64,000 nucleotides of DNA from Bombus terrestris (taxonomy: Eukaryota; Arthropoda; Insecta; Hymenoptera; Apidae). Made by a program: the position numbers and the translations under genes. The first letter of the stretch is position 1. Each line of letters begins with the position of its first letter. Below the pieces are notes generated by a model. It had not been told where the DNA came from and did no database searches. It was given only the letters and a program-made list of their open reading frames with translations. Positions 13,931-26,200 of this stretch are shown piece by piece. The stretch is from NCBI RefSeq assembly GCF_910591885.1, contig NC_063274.1, positions 8,227,725 through 8,291,724 of the forward strand. Direction: 5' to 3'.

Positions 13931-14257
13931 CGATACGTCGGACAATTTGGCTTTAAAGACAGTGTATCCGTTGCTGGGTAGAAATACAGCTCGGCTAAAT
14001 TATGTTACGGTACGGGAACTGACATGAAAGAACCTTCGTAGAAAGGATCAGTTATTCAAAAATTGGAGGTAATTTTCATAATGGCATCTTTTGGTTTAAG
14101 TTGTTTCATTACGATATGTATGTGTTTTCTTTAGACGAAATTGTAACGTTTTAACGTAGCTTTGTAAATTATCCTTTATATCACGAGTTTAGTAGTATCA
14201 GTGTTAAGTATAAATTATATGTTCGTATATAGCGTTAATGTTAATTAGGTGTGAAAT

Positions 14258-14286
14258 CAGTATCACTATCAGTATCACTATCAGTA
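14258..14286. repeat. 12-mer tandem repeat
   Basis: CAGTATCACTAT occurs twice in perfect tandem, followed by a partial third unit. Short and probably a simple slippage product. Confidence 0.8.
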
Positions 14287-17200
14287 GTGAAATCGATACG
14301 TAGTATATTTAGTATTGGCAGTGTGCCTGTATTAGTATTAATCCAGGTGTAACAACGGTTATATATATATTACATCTTATATTAATGCGATAAACTTTTC
14401 ACCGATATAGCATCAAACTTAAATAAAGTAACTTCTGTATTTGACAAAAATTATACAACTATAATAAACTCATCGCGAATTCAAATGCAACTCTACGTTT
14501 GTCATCAGTAAAAATTCAAGCCATAGAATCCAGAAAGATTTCTCCCCACAAATCCTCGCGCACCGCAAATTTCATAATTCACATTCGCAACCTGCATAAA
14601 ATTCTCCTTGGTGACAAACATCCACCTACTAGCTGCATGAGAAACCAAGAAAAATGTCACCATCCCAATGTCACACGAGAACACCCAATCTCTCAACCAC
14701 CACCTTACCACTCCCCTTGAATAAAATTAAGACTCGAAAGAAACTCTCGTTGTTAAGACACCCTAAACATTCCCAAAGGTTAGAATATCGCGAACGTAAC
14801 AGCCAAACAGAAATACAAGTAGCCTGATCCTTCCTTTGGGTTAAGTTTAAGTGTAAATTAGCATTCGGTCTGTGTCGATTTTGGAATAACGGGGCGCAAA
14901 TAGGCGGCGCCATACTTTGCCTCGTAAATGGGCGAACCACAGACGTAGCTTCGAGCGAACGCAACGGCTTGGACTTGGGATTCTGCGCGTAGCAGCTCGC
15001 TTTGACAAGTTTACGACGTTTAACGGGATGCAAATGCCGGGCCGCGTCCGGGCGCACCCCCGAACCGACGATAAAGAGTGGAATACATGGACGTAATTAC
15101 ACGGCGTATGCTAATCCTCATATAACGGGACAGGCAGGGCAGACAGAGTGAGAGGAGAGAGAAGATCGTGGACCAGAGAGTCCTCAAAACGGGTGTTAGC
15201 CACGAAACTGGCCGTATGCCAGCTGCTAGACGTTAGGAAGTGCTGTTTTCAATCGGCGAGCGAATCGTCTGTGCGCAGGCACCCTCGCGAACTCGATGCG
15301 TGTGCACGCTGTCTGTGTAGACGTGCGAACATAAGTACTAACGACCACCAGTTGCCTGCTCTTTATGTCGACAGGGGTCGAACTTGAATGGGTGTGAGTG
15401 TATAGGACAGGATCGTTGGTGGATGCATGGTAGGAGGGTGTTTCTGATTATTTGTGGATCGAAGGGAGTGGCTGGAGTTTGAGTATTGGTGGTGTACTTT
15501 TTGACTTTTTAATGTTTTATGTAGGAGGCTGATTCATTGAATTGATGTTAATAAAGGAAACATCGAAATGACTTTAGATGTTAAAAGTTCCGAGATATAG
15601 AAATTATAGTTCAGATTATTCACCAGAGTAAATGTAATATAACGAGGAGACTCAACTTTGATCGTCTACAAGTTATTAGTATTTTTGTAATGTGAATTTC
15701 GATATTATAGTATTGTTTCTAAAAAGAAAATCGAAAAAATATGCTCCTTAAAATACAGTCCTCTTTTAACATTTCGTTCTAATACCAAGACATAGCTTCT
15801 GCTAATTGCACGGATCGTCTGTTTTTTATAAAAAGATACACCTACTATCAATATAAATAAGCGACAATATAAATTTTGTTGTTATAAAATCGTTGTCAAG
15901 CACAACTCGCGAGTCATGTCAGTGTTGCTCGCAGACTGCTTGTCGCCGAACTAGAATAAAGGTGGCACGCGAAAGTTTCCGTGAGAGATTCTTGACGGTG
16001 CAGCGACGCGATACGGATGAAAGTTGCTCGAAGCGCATCACCCACGACATTTTGATGGATCTTCATCGAGCTTTCGCTTGTGGCGCCGCGCCGTGATGCG
16101 ACTCCTTGATCGATTAAGAGTTGCTGCCAATTCGACGTAATCTTTTCCCCTTTTTAATTTTCCTATCTCCAGCGGTGCCGACGGTTGTCGGGACTTGAAG
16201 AACTTCCGCTCTTGGTTGTTCAAATGAAGCGACTTCACCGAGTGACTTCGATAATATGGCTTTAATGAGTTAACGAGTAGCTCTAACGGTGTCACCCGCT
16301 GCAGATGCTCGAGTCCCCATCCTTAACTTTTGATTATTTCGTACTATCATCGTTGGCGTAAGTGCAAGAAGAACACAATTTTCGCGAACTATATATATTT
16401 ATATACATCACTGTGAAAACATCGCTGACGTTTCATATATCAGGATAAGCGCACAGTGGCGAGAAGAATAAAGATTAATTATAAAGAATATCTTAATTTG
16501 ATGTAAAGCGAACAGTGATCGAAGTTATACATATCTAGACATAACACATTTTCTAATATAATTAGGTAGAGTGAGATGGCGATTGTAAGGATCTTTAAAT
16601 ATGTAAAAAGATAAGTAAGTAACATGATATTAGAAAATTCTACAATTTGTAATGTGATCTATATAGTGTACAAAATTATACAAGACTTGTATTAATAGAA
16701 AATTTCAACTATATAAGAATAGAGAGACTTTAATAAACAATGAGATTTTTTAAATAATGATCTTAAAAAAAAAAGTGAAGAAGGAAGCAGGGGAAGACCT
16801 ATTCTACTTCTTACCGCATCGCAACGTTTTAAGTAGTATTACACTGCGCGTCAAACACGCGACTAAGTATAATTTAAATATGTCGCAGGCACCTTCCAAC
16901 TTTTCAAATACTTCATTTGAAAGGTATGTTTATCGATAAATCACTGCCTGAAATATCGTGTCAATAAAAATAAACAAGTTATAGCCATGAATTGCCTTTC
17001 AAAGCAAAGTCCTTGAAAAACTTTTACCAATAAAATACCGATCTTGAAAGTTTTTCTATCGTTAAAGAGGAATCATTTTATTCTGTTTTAAATACATACA
17101 TATTCTATAATGTGCGATACTTTAATAATTCAAATTTTTTCATACTACTTCAGACGGTTAACACCCTTTCTTAACAAAGGAAATAATAAAATAAGCAGAC

Positions 17201-17320
17201 TACATTTGTAATTTGCCTTACTTAATAAGACTTACTTAATTAAATATATGATCGTATTGTAATAACGTTCTTATATCAGTCGTTACGAGGTAACTTCTTT
17301 CACAAATCGAAGAGCAAAGC
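14287..17320. other. Non-coding stretch with GC-elevated patches
   Basis: GC-elevated patches lie at about 14800-15400 and 15900-16300. Open frames on both strands there (up to 128 codons on the minus strand at 14671-15057) have no protein-like features. 16300-17320 is AT-rich and empty. Confidence 0.45.
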
Positions 17321-17720
17321 GTTATCGAAGCCAGATGGAGAAAGAACGGTTGCTTCTTTCGCGCACGTCACACGGTAACTTTCCCCAGCGTACTGGAAAC
17401 GAATTTAAGTGCGCTCTCGCATGTTTATTCGCCGTTATACGGTTGCCGCGGGAATAATTGCTCGAACTGTAATTTTTACAACGGGCCAGCGTGGCAATAG
17501 ATATCAGCCCGTATAAATTGAAACGGCGTGCCGCGCGCGGCAGTACGGGAAAAATTTTAATTTCGTTCCTGTGAACGGAGAATTATTTTCTCCCTTGTGT
17601 ACACATATATTTGCACCGTAGTGGCGTGCACGTATGTATGTATGTGTGGTTCGGTGCTCGCGCCACGATTGCGTGGACCAACTGTAAATTACGATCAGGT
17701 TTCAAGTTGGTTAGGCATCC
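17321..17720. other. GC-elevated block, possible conserved non-coding element
   Basis: A well-bounded block with CG-rich words such as CGCCGTTATACGG, GCCGCGCGCGGC and GTGGCGTGCACG. It is followed by a short ATGT run near 17632-17645. No open frame of interest. It has the look of a regulatory element, on composition alone. Confidence 0.3.
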
Positions 17721-20110
17721 GAGAGAGTTAAGACGGTCAGGATACACAAGGTTCAAAAGATCTATTTACTGGCTTAATGAGCAGTGAAACGCGACACCCG
17801 TCGGTAATGAAATCAATGTGTGTTTGTGTATACCTAACAAAAATCATACAGGCCATTTAACAGCAACGAATCGACTTCCCGGACTCTATACCGTTGTACT
17901 CGACATTCCGACGTTATCGCGATCGTTTAGCAACGATTGCCGATACTTCTTGGCTCGACTCTTTTATATTTTTATAAAGGTAATCTCTCTATATCGCTTA
18001 TCAAAGTAATTCAAAGATAATTCTAGAAATAGGTTTCTAGAGTTCCACTCGTATCAAAGTTAAACACCTGACTTTACGCCGCAAAGAAAGAAAGAAATGA
18101 AATCAAACACACTATCAAAAAATAATGAAAAAAGACGAAAACCAATTCAGCACCATTCGCAATAACTACGTATTCGAAAATTCGTTCAGCACCGGCCAGG
18201 AGAGAACCAATACCCCTCTATTTCCATTTTTGCGCGATGCAACTCACATCGTGCATTATTCCATTTGCATCGGGAACGCGGCGAGCATAAAACGGCCCGA
18301 ATTCGGGGAAAATCGAGCAACTTGTCGCCAATTTCCAACAGCCGATAATTGTCTTCGAAGTCGAACCGTTTCGCGTTCTGCACGCGGCTATCGATTATCT
18401 ATAGCTTCCCACCGCCCGATCGGCTCGTTCTATTTTCGAATTACGATTATCATCGTAAACGGGCAGATGGCGTGGTATACTGCGGCATACGGAAGATTAC
18501 AATTTCGCTTGCACGGCCAGTCGCGAGGACGAGTATTCCGCTTTTATTTCCATCGTACCTCCTAACGAGATATTGATACAGCTGGTGGAGCGAGTAGCTG
18601 TAACTTTCTACCCCTGTCTCTCTATCTATCCGTCTTTCTCGCTCTCTTCCTTTCTGTCCTTGTCTGACAGCCTCGAGTATAGACTCGTCCGCAGTCAGTC
18701 GTCGTTACGCGGCAGGATGGGCTCGATAAATCCACGTTAGTATGTGCAGAGGGTTGCGAACGTAGCCTGTGTGTAACCACCCTTCTTGTTCTCGAGCATC
18801 GTCCATAACATCGTTCCAGAGTTCTACGACGCCGACGGACGACTCGAAAATTTATTATCGAAATGCGAGGAAAAAGGTGAACACGGAGACGAATCCCAGT
18901 TCAGTCCCCGTGTCCTCGACTCTCCAGTCGAATTCTTTTTTCCGGAACGGGACGAGCAGCGACTGTAGATTTCGCGTTACCACGGAACCAATCGATTTAA
19001 AGGAAACGGATTCCAAGCGCTTTTCGATGTCCACGTTAAAGATGTTTGATTTCACGTTGGCAAATTATCGTATTATCAATCGGTATTGGAGAAGTTTCAC
19101 GAGGAGATAGGAAACACATCTGTCTATCTTGTGCAAAATTCGATGATTATCACTTGTATCAGATTACCGGGAAAATGATTAATACGTTAAAGTAAAAAGT
19201 TGTAGAAACCATTTGCAAAAATTGAAAGAAAATGTATAATGAGAATAATGACATAGTAAGCCAATAATAACGTATGAACGAAGACGTACATATGTGTGTC
19301 GCTTTCCATTATTTATGTCGGACTAGCGTCGAACATGTGCTACACTGATATTCATTTCTTGGCCATAAATAAATGAAGTCTATTTTGAATATTTTAGCTT
19401 TAAGCCACATACGTATGTGTGATATATTCATACAATATATTTAGTTCAGCTATCTGGTACGTTTGATGTATAGAAGTATGCAATTCTATTAATGCCACTT
19501 CGATCATAACAGTACTACGATGATGATATAATATCAAAATACTACGATACTTATTCCAAATAACATTTTTAATTCACTATGCAGCTATTTGTATTCCGTT
19601 AATTCCGTGATTTTTAATGAACTAGGATTTTCAAGAGATTGATATCTCTTTACTCTTCCGTAAAAACCAATTAATGCTCCACTGTATCGTAACATCATCA
19701 TGTATTTCATCTTTAAGAGTTCATGGTAAACCAAGTAATTCTAGAAGAGACATAATTATAGAACTACTCTTTCTTCGTTGCTAGCAGATCCTATCGTACG
19801 TGTTTTACTTTGACAGCGACGCGTACGCGTTGTACGACGACGCCGCGTCGATGCAATCGGAGGTCATGTTCGTATAATAATTCCAGGTTTGAAGGTTCAC
19901 CAGCACCGCGGGACAAGAGAATTATTTTTCATACGAACGTTACCTACGCGGGAAAGTCACGATCATTGATAATGAAGCGTGCGCGGTGAAAGCTTTGAAA
20001 TTTTAAACATCGCGGTGCGTAATGATACCTCAACCATACAGCTGAACGCCGTTGTCTTCTTTGACGTGCGAGCATTAATTAAACGAACCGTATGTCGATG
20101 TACTCGCAAA
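17721..20110. other. Non-coding stretch, promoter-like patch near 18.6-18.7 kb
   Basis: 18250-18560 is GC-elevated. At about 18600-18720 a CT-rich run is followed by the word CAGTCAGTCG, which contains an insect-type initiator (TCAGTC), so an RNA start here is possible but unproven. Frames of 113 and 60 codons just downstream are not recognisable. From 19100 on the DNA is AT-rich. At 19819-19830 there is a perfect 12-base palindrome, ACGCGTACGCGT. Confidence 0.35.
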
Positions 20111-20111
20111 A

Positions 20112-20142
20112 CAAAAAAAAAGAAAAAAAAAAAAAAAGAAAA
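20112..20142. repeat. Poly(A)-rich run
   Basis: About 31 bases almost entirely A with three interruptions. No adjacent retrotransposon sequence was recognised, so I treat it as simple repeat rather than an insertion tail. Confidence 0.85.
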
Positions 20143-21145
20143 GGACAAATGAGGAGCCAAGGAAAGAAAATATAAAGAGAGAGAAAGGGAAAGGTCGTTG
20201 GCGCGACTGCGAACCCGTTGAATCTCTAACGAGTACACGTTTTATGGCTGGTACGCGATATCAGTAGGAATATAATAAATACATCCGTAAAAATACATTC
20301 ATACACGGTGAACAAATAAAATCGTCCATAAAACCTCGTCGTTACGTTGGAGAATTCGCCACACCGCGCAATATGCAACCGGGAAAAATTTGTTCTTATG
20401 CGGTGCACGCCACCGAGCCCTGAGCCCTCGTAAAACCAACTTGTATATAACGTCACTTAAATGTACCGTCGGGCAAGGTCATCTGTCTTGGAAGCGCGAC
20501 CCGCGATTTTCGTAAGCAAAGATCCGTTCTTTTTGCCGGAATGAAAAATACGGAAGAGAAGAGAAAGTATTCAAAGAGATCGATGTTCACAGACAAGGGG
20601 AATAGCAACGGAGAACAAGAGGGTAAAAAGATATAACGCAAATAGCGTCGGAGAAAATCAAACATGGCCGATGTGAGTAATGGTGCGATGTGACAAACGA
20701 GGAAGGCAAAGGAGTTACATACAGGGAATTTACATATCATTATTTACGCGAACCTTATTCACACGCGATTAGATGGTACTTTGAGATGTACACTCACGCA
20801 CTTGGTGTATGCATGGGAATTTAACCGCTTTCGTGAAAATCAATTTACGCGGAGATAAAGCATTTCGTTGGATATTTCTCTCCTTTCGATCAAAGAAAAG
20901 AGCGATGATTGTTTGTAATTTTCGTCTTAACTCTTTACGCGCTGAATTGAACATTTACGATAACTTTGAAGGTTAGAAATGAGGATTGTAACGAAAACGA
21001 GACCGATTTTGGTGGGTTTACTGATTTATATACTGATAATGACAAAGAAGAGAAAGAACCGGGACATTGCCTAGTTAATTTGAGTTTTACCTTTTGAACT
21101 ATCGTAGAAGTGAGGGAAATGCATTACTTTTCAGACTATTGCAGA
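20143..21145. other. Non-coding stretch
   Basis: Moderate GC until about 20960, then AT-rich. Minus-strand frames of 76-95 codons lack protein-like features. Nothing further seen. Confidence 0.45.
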
Positions 21146-21148
21146 AAT

Positions 21149-21349
21149 ATAAAATTCTATATCTCGTTGCGATTATAGGATATCCTGTTCTATATCTTAT
21201 TCGTAATTTTAGCTTTAGTTTTAATTCAAACCATTGCTATACCAAATCGATAACGTCGCATGTGACACGAAAATGGTAAGGAGATCAAGTGATTCGAAAC
21301 GTGGAACACAAAAATGCATTGCATGTCACATCTATTTTGTATTTCGTCT
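21149..21349. repeat. Dispersed direct repeat, copy 1
   Basis: About 200 bases that recur in the same orientation at 22595-22800. The best-preserved core reads AAATCGATAACGTCGCATGT in both copies. Flanking similarity includes AAAATTCTATA and GAAAATGGTA, then a GTGGAACA/GTGAAACA word, GTCACAT, and TATTT(T/C)GTA(T/C)TTC(G/A)TC. It is probably a decayed mobile element of unknown type; no terminal structure was found. Confidence 0.65.
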
Positions 21350-22594
21350 GTGATTGCATTGACTAAATACAGGATAGACCTGATATTATATGGGGTTTCG
21401 TGTCTCACATTCTGAAATACCGACCTCGAAAAAAATCAGAGTATTTCCTACGCCCTCTACGATTTGCTACGGCGAACATAGGAATTATATTTCGGGCGAC
21501 TCGTCTATGATATGATCATTGATTATATTCGATTCAATCGTCAAAGATGATAAAGTCAGTATCTCCATGTATGAGATCGTCTCATACATCGTGAAAACAT
21601 CTTGAAAAGAAGAAAATAAGGAGAAAGTCTCTGGAATGTTAATTTAGAAAGTTATAAAAATAAAGTTATAAAAATTAGTTATAAAAATTCTAATTTTACT
21701 GGTAAATGGTATGCTTCATTGTAATGTTGATTTCAAAGAATATATGAAATGCACAGGTTATGCAGACTCTTCGTGAGATCAATGAAAACAGTGAATACTT
21801 TAGACCCGTAAGATCTAGCCCAAGTCTGTTGTGCGCGCTTTTTGTATAAAAATACTTTGCTTAACTTAGAGCGAAAGCTCCTTTATCTAATGCTTTAAAT
21901 ATTAAATTACTAAATGGAGCAATTGATTTATCACGGTATTTATAGTATGATTTTTAAAATTTTGTTCTAAGTTAAAATCTTTGATATGATAGATTGCCAG
22001 TAATCCTGCAATCTAGTGTATTCTAAATTAGTATCTATCTAGTATCTATCTTTGGTATCTACTTTTAGCTTCGTTTTACTCTTAAATAGGTTTTAGTTCT
22101 AAGATCTAGATTAGTCAGATAAGGTTAATTTTAAGCCTCATTGTTGGACGGCGAGGAACAACGAAGGACTTATTCTTTGTTAGGCTTAGTCTTAAACTTT
22201 AATCTGAAACCTTATTTTTAGCCATATTTTTGATTCGTATCGTTAGTTTTAAGCCTTAGTTTTAGTATATTTATAAAGATCGATGTACTTGATTGATATA
22301 CATTGATATTTATTCACAGATGCAAGATTCTGATGATTTTTTTATTTCTTTCGTCGGTCTGTTGCTCTTTTCATTTATTATTTGTCTGTTTGGGTTATTA
22401 ATAAATCGCGTTGCGAATTTCTGAGTTAAACTACCTACGACTCGTAATATATAATTAATAATTGACTTAAGAATACAAAGATGAAAATAGAAAATATTTA
22501 AAAATTCACATTTTTTATGTTTCAGATATATGAAGTTGCATTTTTATTTGAAACTAATTAAACGAATCATTTAATTGTTACTGCTCAGTTATTA
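21350..22594. other. AT-rich stretch between the two repeat copies
   Basis: Enriched in TTTTAG(C/T)TTTAG-like words around 22050-22270, which gives it a loosely repetitive look. No coding sequence was recognised. Confidence 0.45.
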
Positions 22595-22800
22595 TACAAA
22601 ATTCTATAATTCATTGCAAATATAAGATGTCCTATTTTTAAATCATTTTAATCCAAATCATACTAAATCGATAACGTCGCATGTGATATGAAAATGGTAT
22701 GGGAGGTCAGGTAACCCCAAAAACGTGAAACATGAACAAGCATTCAGTGTCACATTATTGACCTACCTCATCGATGTTCACGTCTATTTCGTACTTCATC
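22595..22800. repeat. Dispersed direct repeat, copy 2
   Basis: Partner of 21149-21349, about 1.45 kb downstream. Identity is high in the 22-base core around 22667-22688 and lower outside it, with small insertions. Confidence 0.65.
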
Positions 22801-23288
22801 GGTTTGTCTTACCTCCATCTGCAACCTCATCTACTAATATCTACAGTTGATAATAAAAATATGTAATCATAGAAATCCACATGGTCTGTTTTATCATCGT
22901 TCGGCAATTTCTCAGAATCATATAGATATATTTTTCCCACAGTAGATGTCGCTCTAGTACCGTTTATTTCTTTTGATATTTAATTCTCGCGAAAATTGCA
23001 AATTATGACATCGTTAAATTGTAAAAAAAGTTATCACCTACACCTGTCTATAAATTTATATTATTCCATCCTATTTAAGTTGATTTCAAACACAAAACAA
23101 ATTATATCAAAGTATCTTTCTACGCACATGATAATCGAGATATTTGAATATCGATATTGTAAGATCGTAATATTAGCTGAGGAAACCAGCTGATATATTA
23201 ATAATTTCATTATGCTTGCCTTCATTCATTTTTGATCCTTAACCTTCCCAAGGGATTTTCTTTATGTTATATATCATCCTAATTCGTT
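22801..23288. other. Upstream region of the HCN-like gene
   Basis: AT-rich DNA directly upstream of the predicted start codon. No TATA box or initiator could be singled out. A TAA in frame lies nine bases before the ATG, and no AG acceptor lies between them. The transcript may have an untranslated first exon further upstream. Confidence 0.35.
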
Positions 23289-26200
23289 ATGATACTTCAT
23301 ACGGATCACGTTTGCGATATACCGGATGAAGAGAATGACATAGTATTCCTTCCTGGTAAGGGACCGATCCAAAAAATATTCGATACTGTACGTCTCTCGC
23401 TGTTAGCCTCTCGGAAAAACCCAGCCGCTCACAAATTTCTTCGAAGCAATGCTTCCATAATCAACGAAATACGTCGTCATTGGAGAAGTTACGGTTATAT
23501 CATTCACCCGTTTAGCATGTTCAGGTATACTTACCCGTTATTCTGTTATGAATTGTAAATAATAAATGAGTGACACAGAAATCACTCATCAATCCCATCG
23601 AAGATTATAGTTCAATCCTTTAGACACTATGTACCCTAGTACAAAATGTAGGAAATTTAAAACAAAACTGGGATTAATTAATCCCAGTGCTTCTTAATGT
23701 CTCAAATAATGAATATCAGCATCGAACAAATAAAAATTAATTTTTAATAAAACGTAATGTAAGCTTCCTGTCAAGTATGAATTCTATAAAGTCTCCTTCA
23801 AATTCTACAATGTGCAGCGTTAATTCGTTGCAATTTTCGAAATGATCACAAGATAAAGCTACAATCACAAGTGTCAGTTTTAAACAAACATTTCACCGCT
23901 TATACCGAAGATTTCCATTGCTGGCACTCATGTACGTACTTACGTGCATCGGTTACCATTTCAACTCCTCGATTCTGCTTGCAACACCCGATAAAAAGGG
24001 TTATTACCGTAAAAGACCGCGCGAGTGTGCATCATAAAACGTACGGTTAACCTGATGATAAATCGTTTCGTGAAAGTTACCAATAACTGTCAGCGCATCC
24101 GGTCTACTTGGCGCGCGCATTATGCTCCGGATCGTTATTGCAGGCACTACTGGGACTTCATGATGATTTTCGTGATAACCAGCGTGTTGCTGCTCGTTCC
24201 CTATCAGGCCGCCTTCGAAATGGAGAAAAAGTCATCGATCTGGAACTTCGGCAAGAACTTCTTGCTGTTCATCTGCTGTGGGGACGTGGTGGTTAACCTC
24301 AGAACGGGGCAAGTATCGCGTGCGTGTGCCTGTTCCGAATTTCGTCGCGATGTCACTGCAGGTAAACTTGTTCAAGTACCGATACGAGCATTGACTGATA
24401 ATCCGACCGATTTTAAACGCAGTAGACAGAAACGAAATATTTTATAATTTTAGAACGTAGCGCCAGAAAATCTTGGACGGGTCAAATATACTATCGATAG
24501 CGTTACTATCTATAAAAATTTATATTTTCTATAAAACGTTGAAAGTTTGTATTTTTCTTTCTTTCTTTTTTTTTTAATCTGATACCAATAGTGTAGAGAA
24601 AATTTGGACGATAAAGGAATAATTATTTTCTAAATGATCTATTCTGAATTCTTTGTTATTTTATTATCTTGTGAAAGGATTAAAGATGTAAGTTGACTTT
24701 ATTTAATTAATACGTTTAGGCGATTTTATTTATATTTATCCAAACTTTAGTAATAATTACGTTATATAACATAAAATAACAGTGACATGACAGGACTTTC
24801 ATTTGAATGTATAAATACATCTGGTAAAATTAGAAAGTGGAATAGAAAAATCTGCATGCTTCCGAACGTTAACTCGCGTTGTTACGTATTCACATCCCGC
24901 ACCTAAATCGGTATCGCACGTACATCGTAAAATTACATGCCTACTCGAATCCGAGGCGTACGTGGTGAACGTGTTAATTACTAAGACTTTTTATCGAAAG
25001 CGGTGATCATAAGTTGACTGAACACTTTCTGACTTTTGACCGATTACCTTTAACTTCGTAAGTTCGGAACACTAAATCATTTATAATTTCCATAACGTTA
25101 CGTAACTATGCATTAAAAGTGTATTAGATAGTGATTTTAAACTTTCACGGTTTAACCTAATGACAACGATTTGCAAACAAGTGTCATTTATGACAGAATC
25201 ATTTTACCATCATGCCTATTTATTATTTCTTTCACAGAAGAAAAGGATATAAGGATAGACAATTGGCGTTTAATGAAAATTTCCGTAATTTAGAAATTTT
25301 TTTGCAAATTTACAACACACATAGTATTTCAAGATTCGTCTAAAATGCTCATTTCGCTCTTAGATATTTCAATAAGGAAACGCACTCGACGGTACTAGAA
25401 CAAAAGAAGATAATCAATCATTACGTGAAACACAGCACCTTTTTCCTCGATTTCCTTGGTTCTTTTCCAACGGACTTCTTCTATCTAACCAGATGGGCGG
25501 ATCTCACAGTGACTCGCAAGACGACATCCCTCATATGTATCTTTCGTGTCTTCTCCCTCAGTTCCTACGTCGACAAGCTGGCCTTTGCCTACGATATCCC
25601 TTTAGCTCTTCAAGAGTTCTGTCTGATACTCTTATGGATGATACTGTTACTACATTGGCAATCTTGCCTTCACTGGTTGATACCTATAGTGAGTACCTCC
25701 ATACGTCAACCAGAACGTCCCTCCAATACTTCCTGGATAGAAGTGAATAAATTGTGGGAGGTTCATAGGGCTCAGCAATACTTGGCCAGTAGCCTACGCG
25801 CCATATCTACGTTTATGATGGCTGATCTGTTGTATACGCATTATCAGAATGTAGGAGATATTTACTTGATTATCTTTCTGCAGCTATTTGGTATTGTCGC
25901 GCCCTGGTTCCTCATTACGCGAGTAATGCAATTCTTTAAAGGACACAACAGCTCTCGTCTCAGGTATCAAGGTACCGTGGCTCAGCTAAGACAGTACATG
26001 AGGCACAAACAATTACCGTATCCTTCTCAGAGAAGGATCATTCAATATTACGAGTTTCGTTTTCAGCATCGATTCTTCCGCGAGACGGAAATCATTAATA
26101 CGTTGTCTATCCAGATGCGTCACGAAATCAGGATGCACTCGTGTCGTAAATTAGTGGAAAACGTATCGTTCTTTAATAATTTACCATTGTCGTTGCTGGG

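Noticed and set aside
19963..20238. 91-codon minus frame with a poly-Phe run
   Set aside because: It is the translation of the poly(A)-rich run at 20112-20142 plus flanks.
24025..24143. Extension of HCN exon 2 upstream to a Met at 24025
   Set aside because: This part is intron 1: splicing at 24143/24144 restores the conserved H-P-F-S-M-F-R-H-Y-W-D junction, while the upstream reading has no family similarity.
24313..24447. GT donor at 24313 or continuation of exon 2 to 24447
   Set aside because: The GT at 24313 leaves exon 3 out of frame, and read-through ends at a stop with sequence unlike any HCN. The GC donor at 24309 gives the family motif exactly.
25689..25694. Donor-like GTGAGT inside exon 3
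   Set aside because: The reading continues in line with the HCN S5-pore linker across this point, and no fitting acceptor follows.
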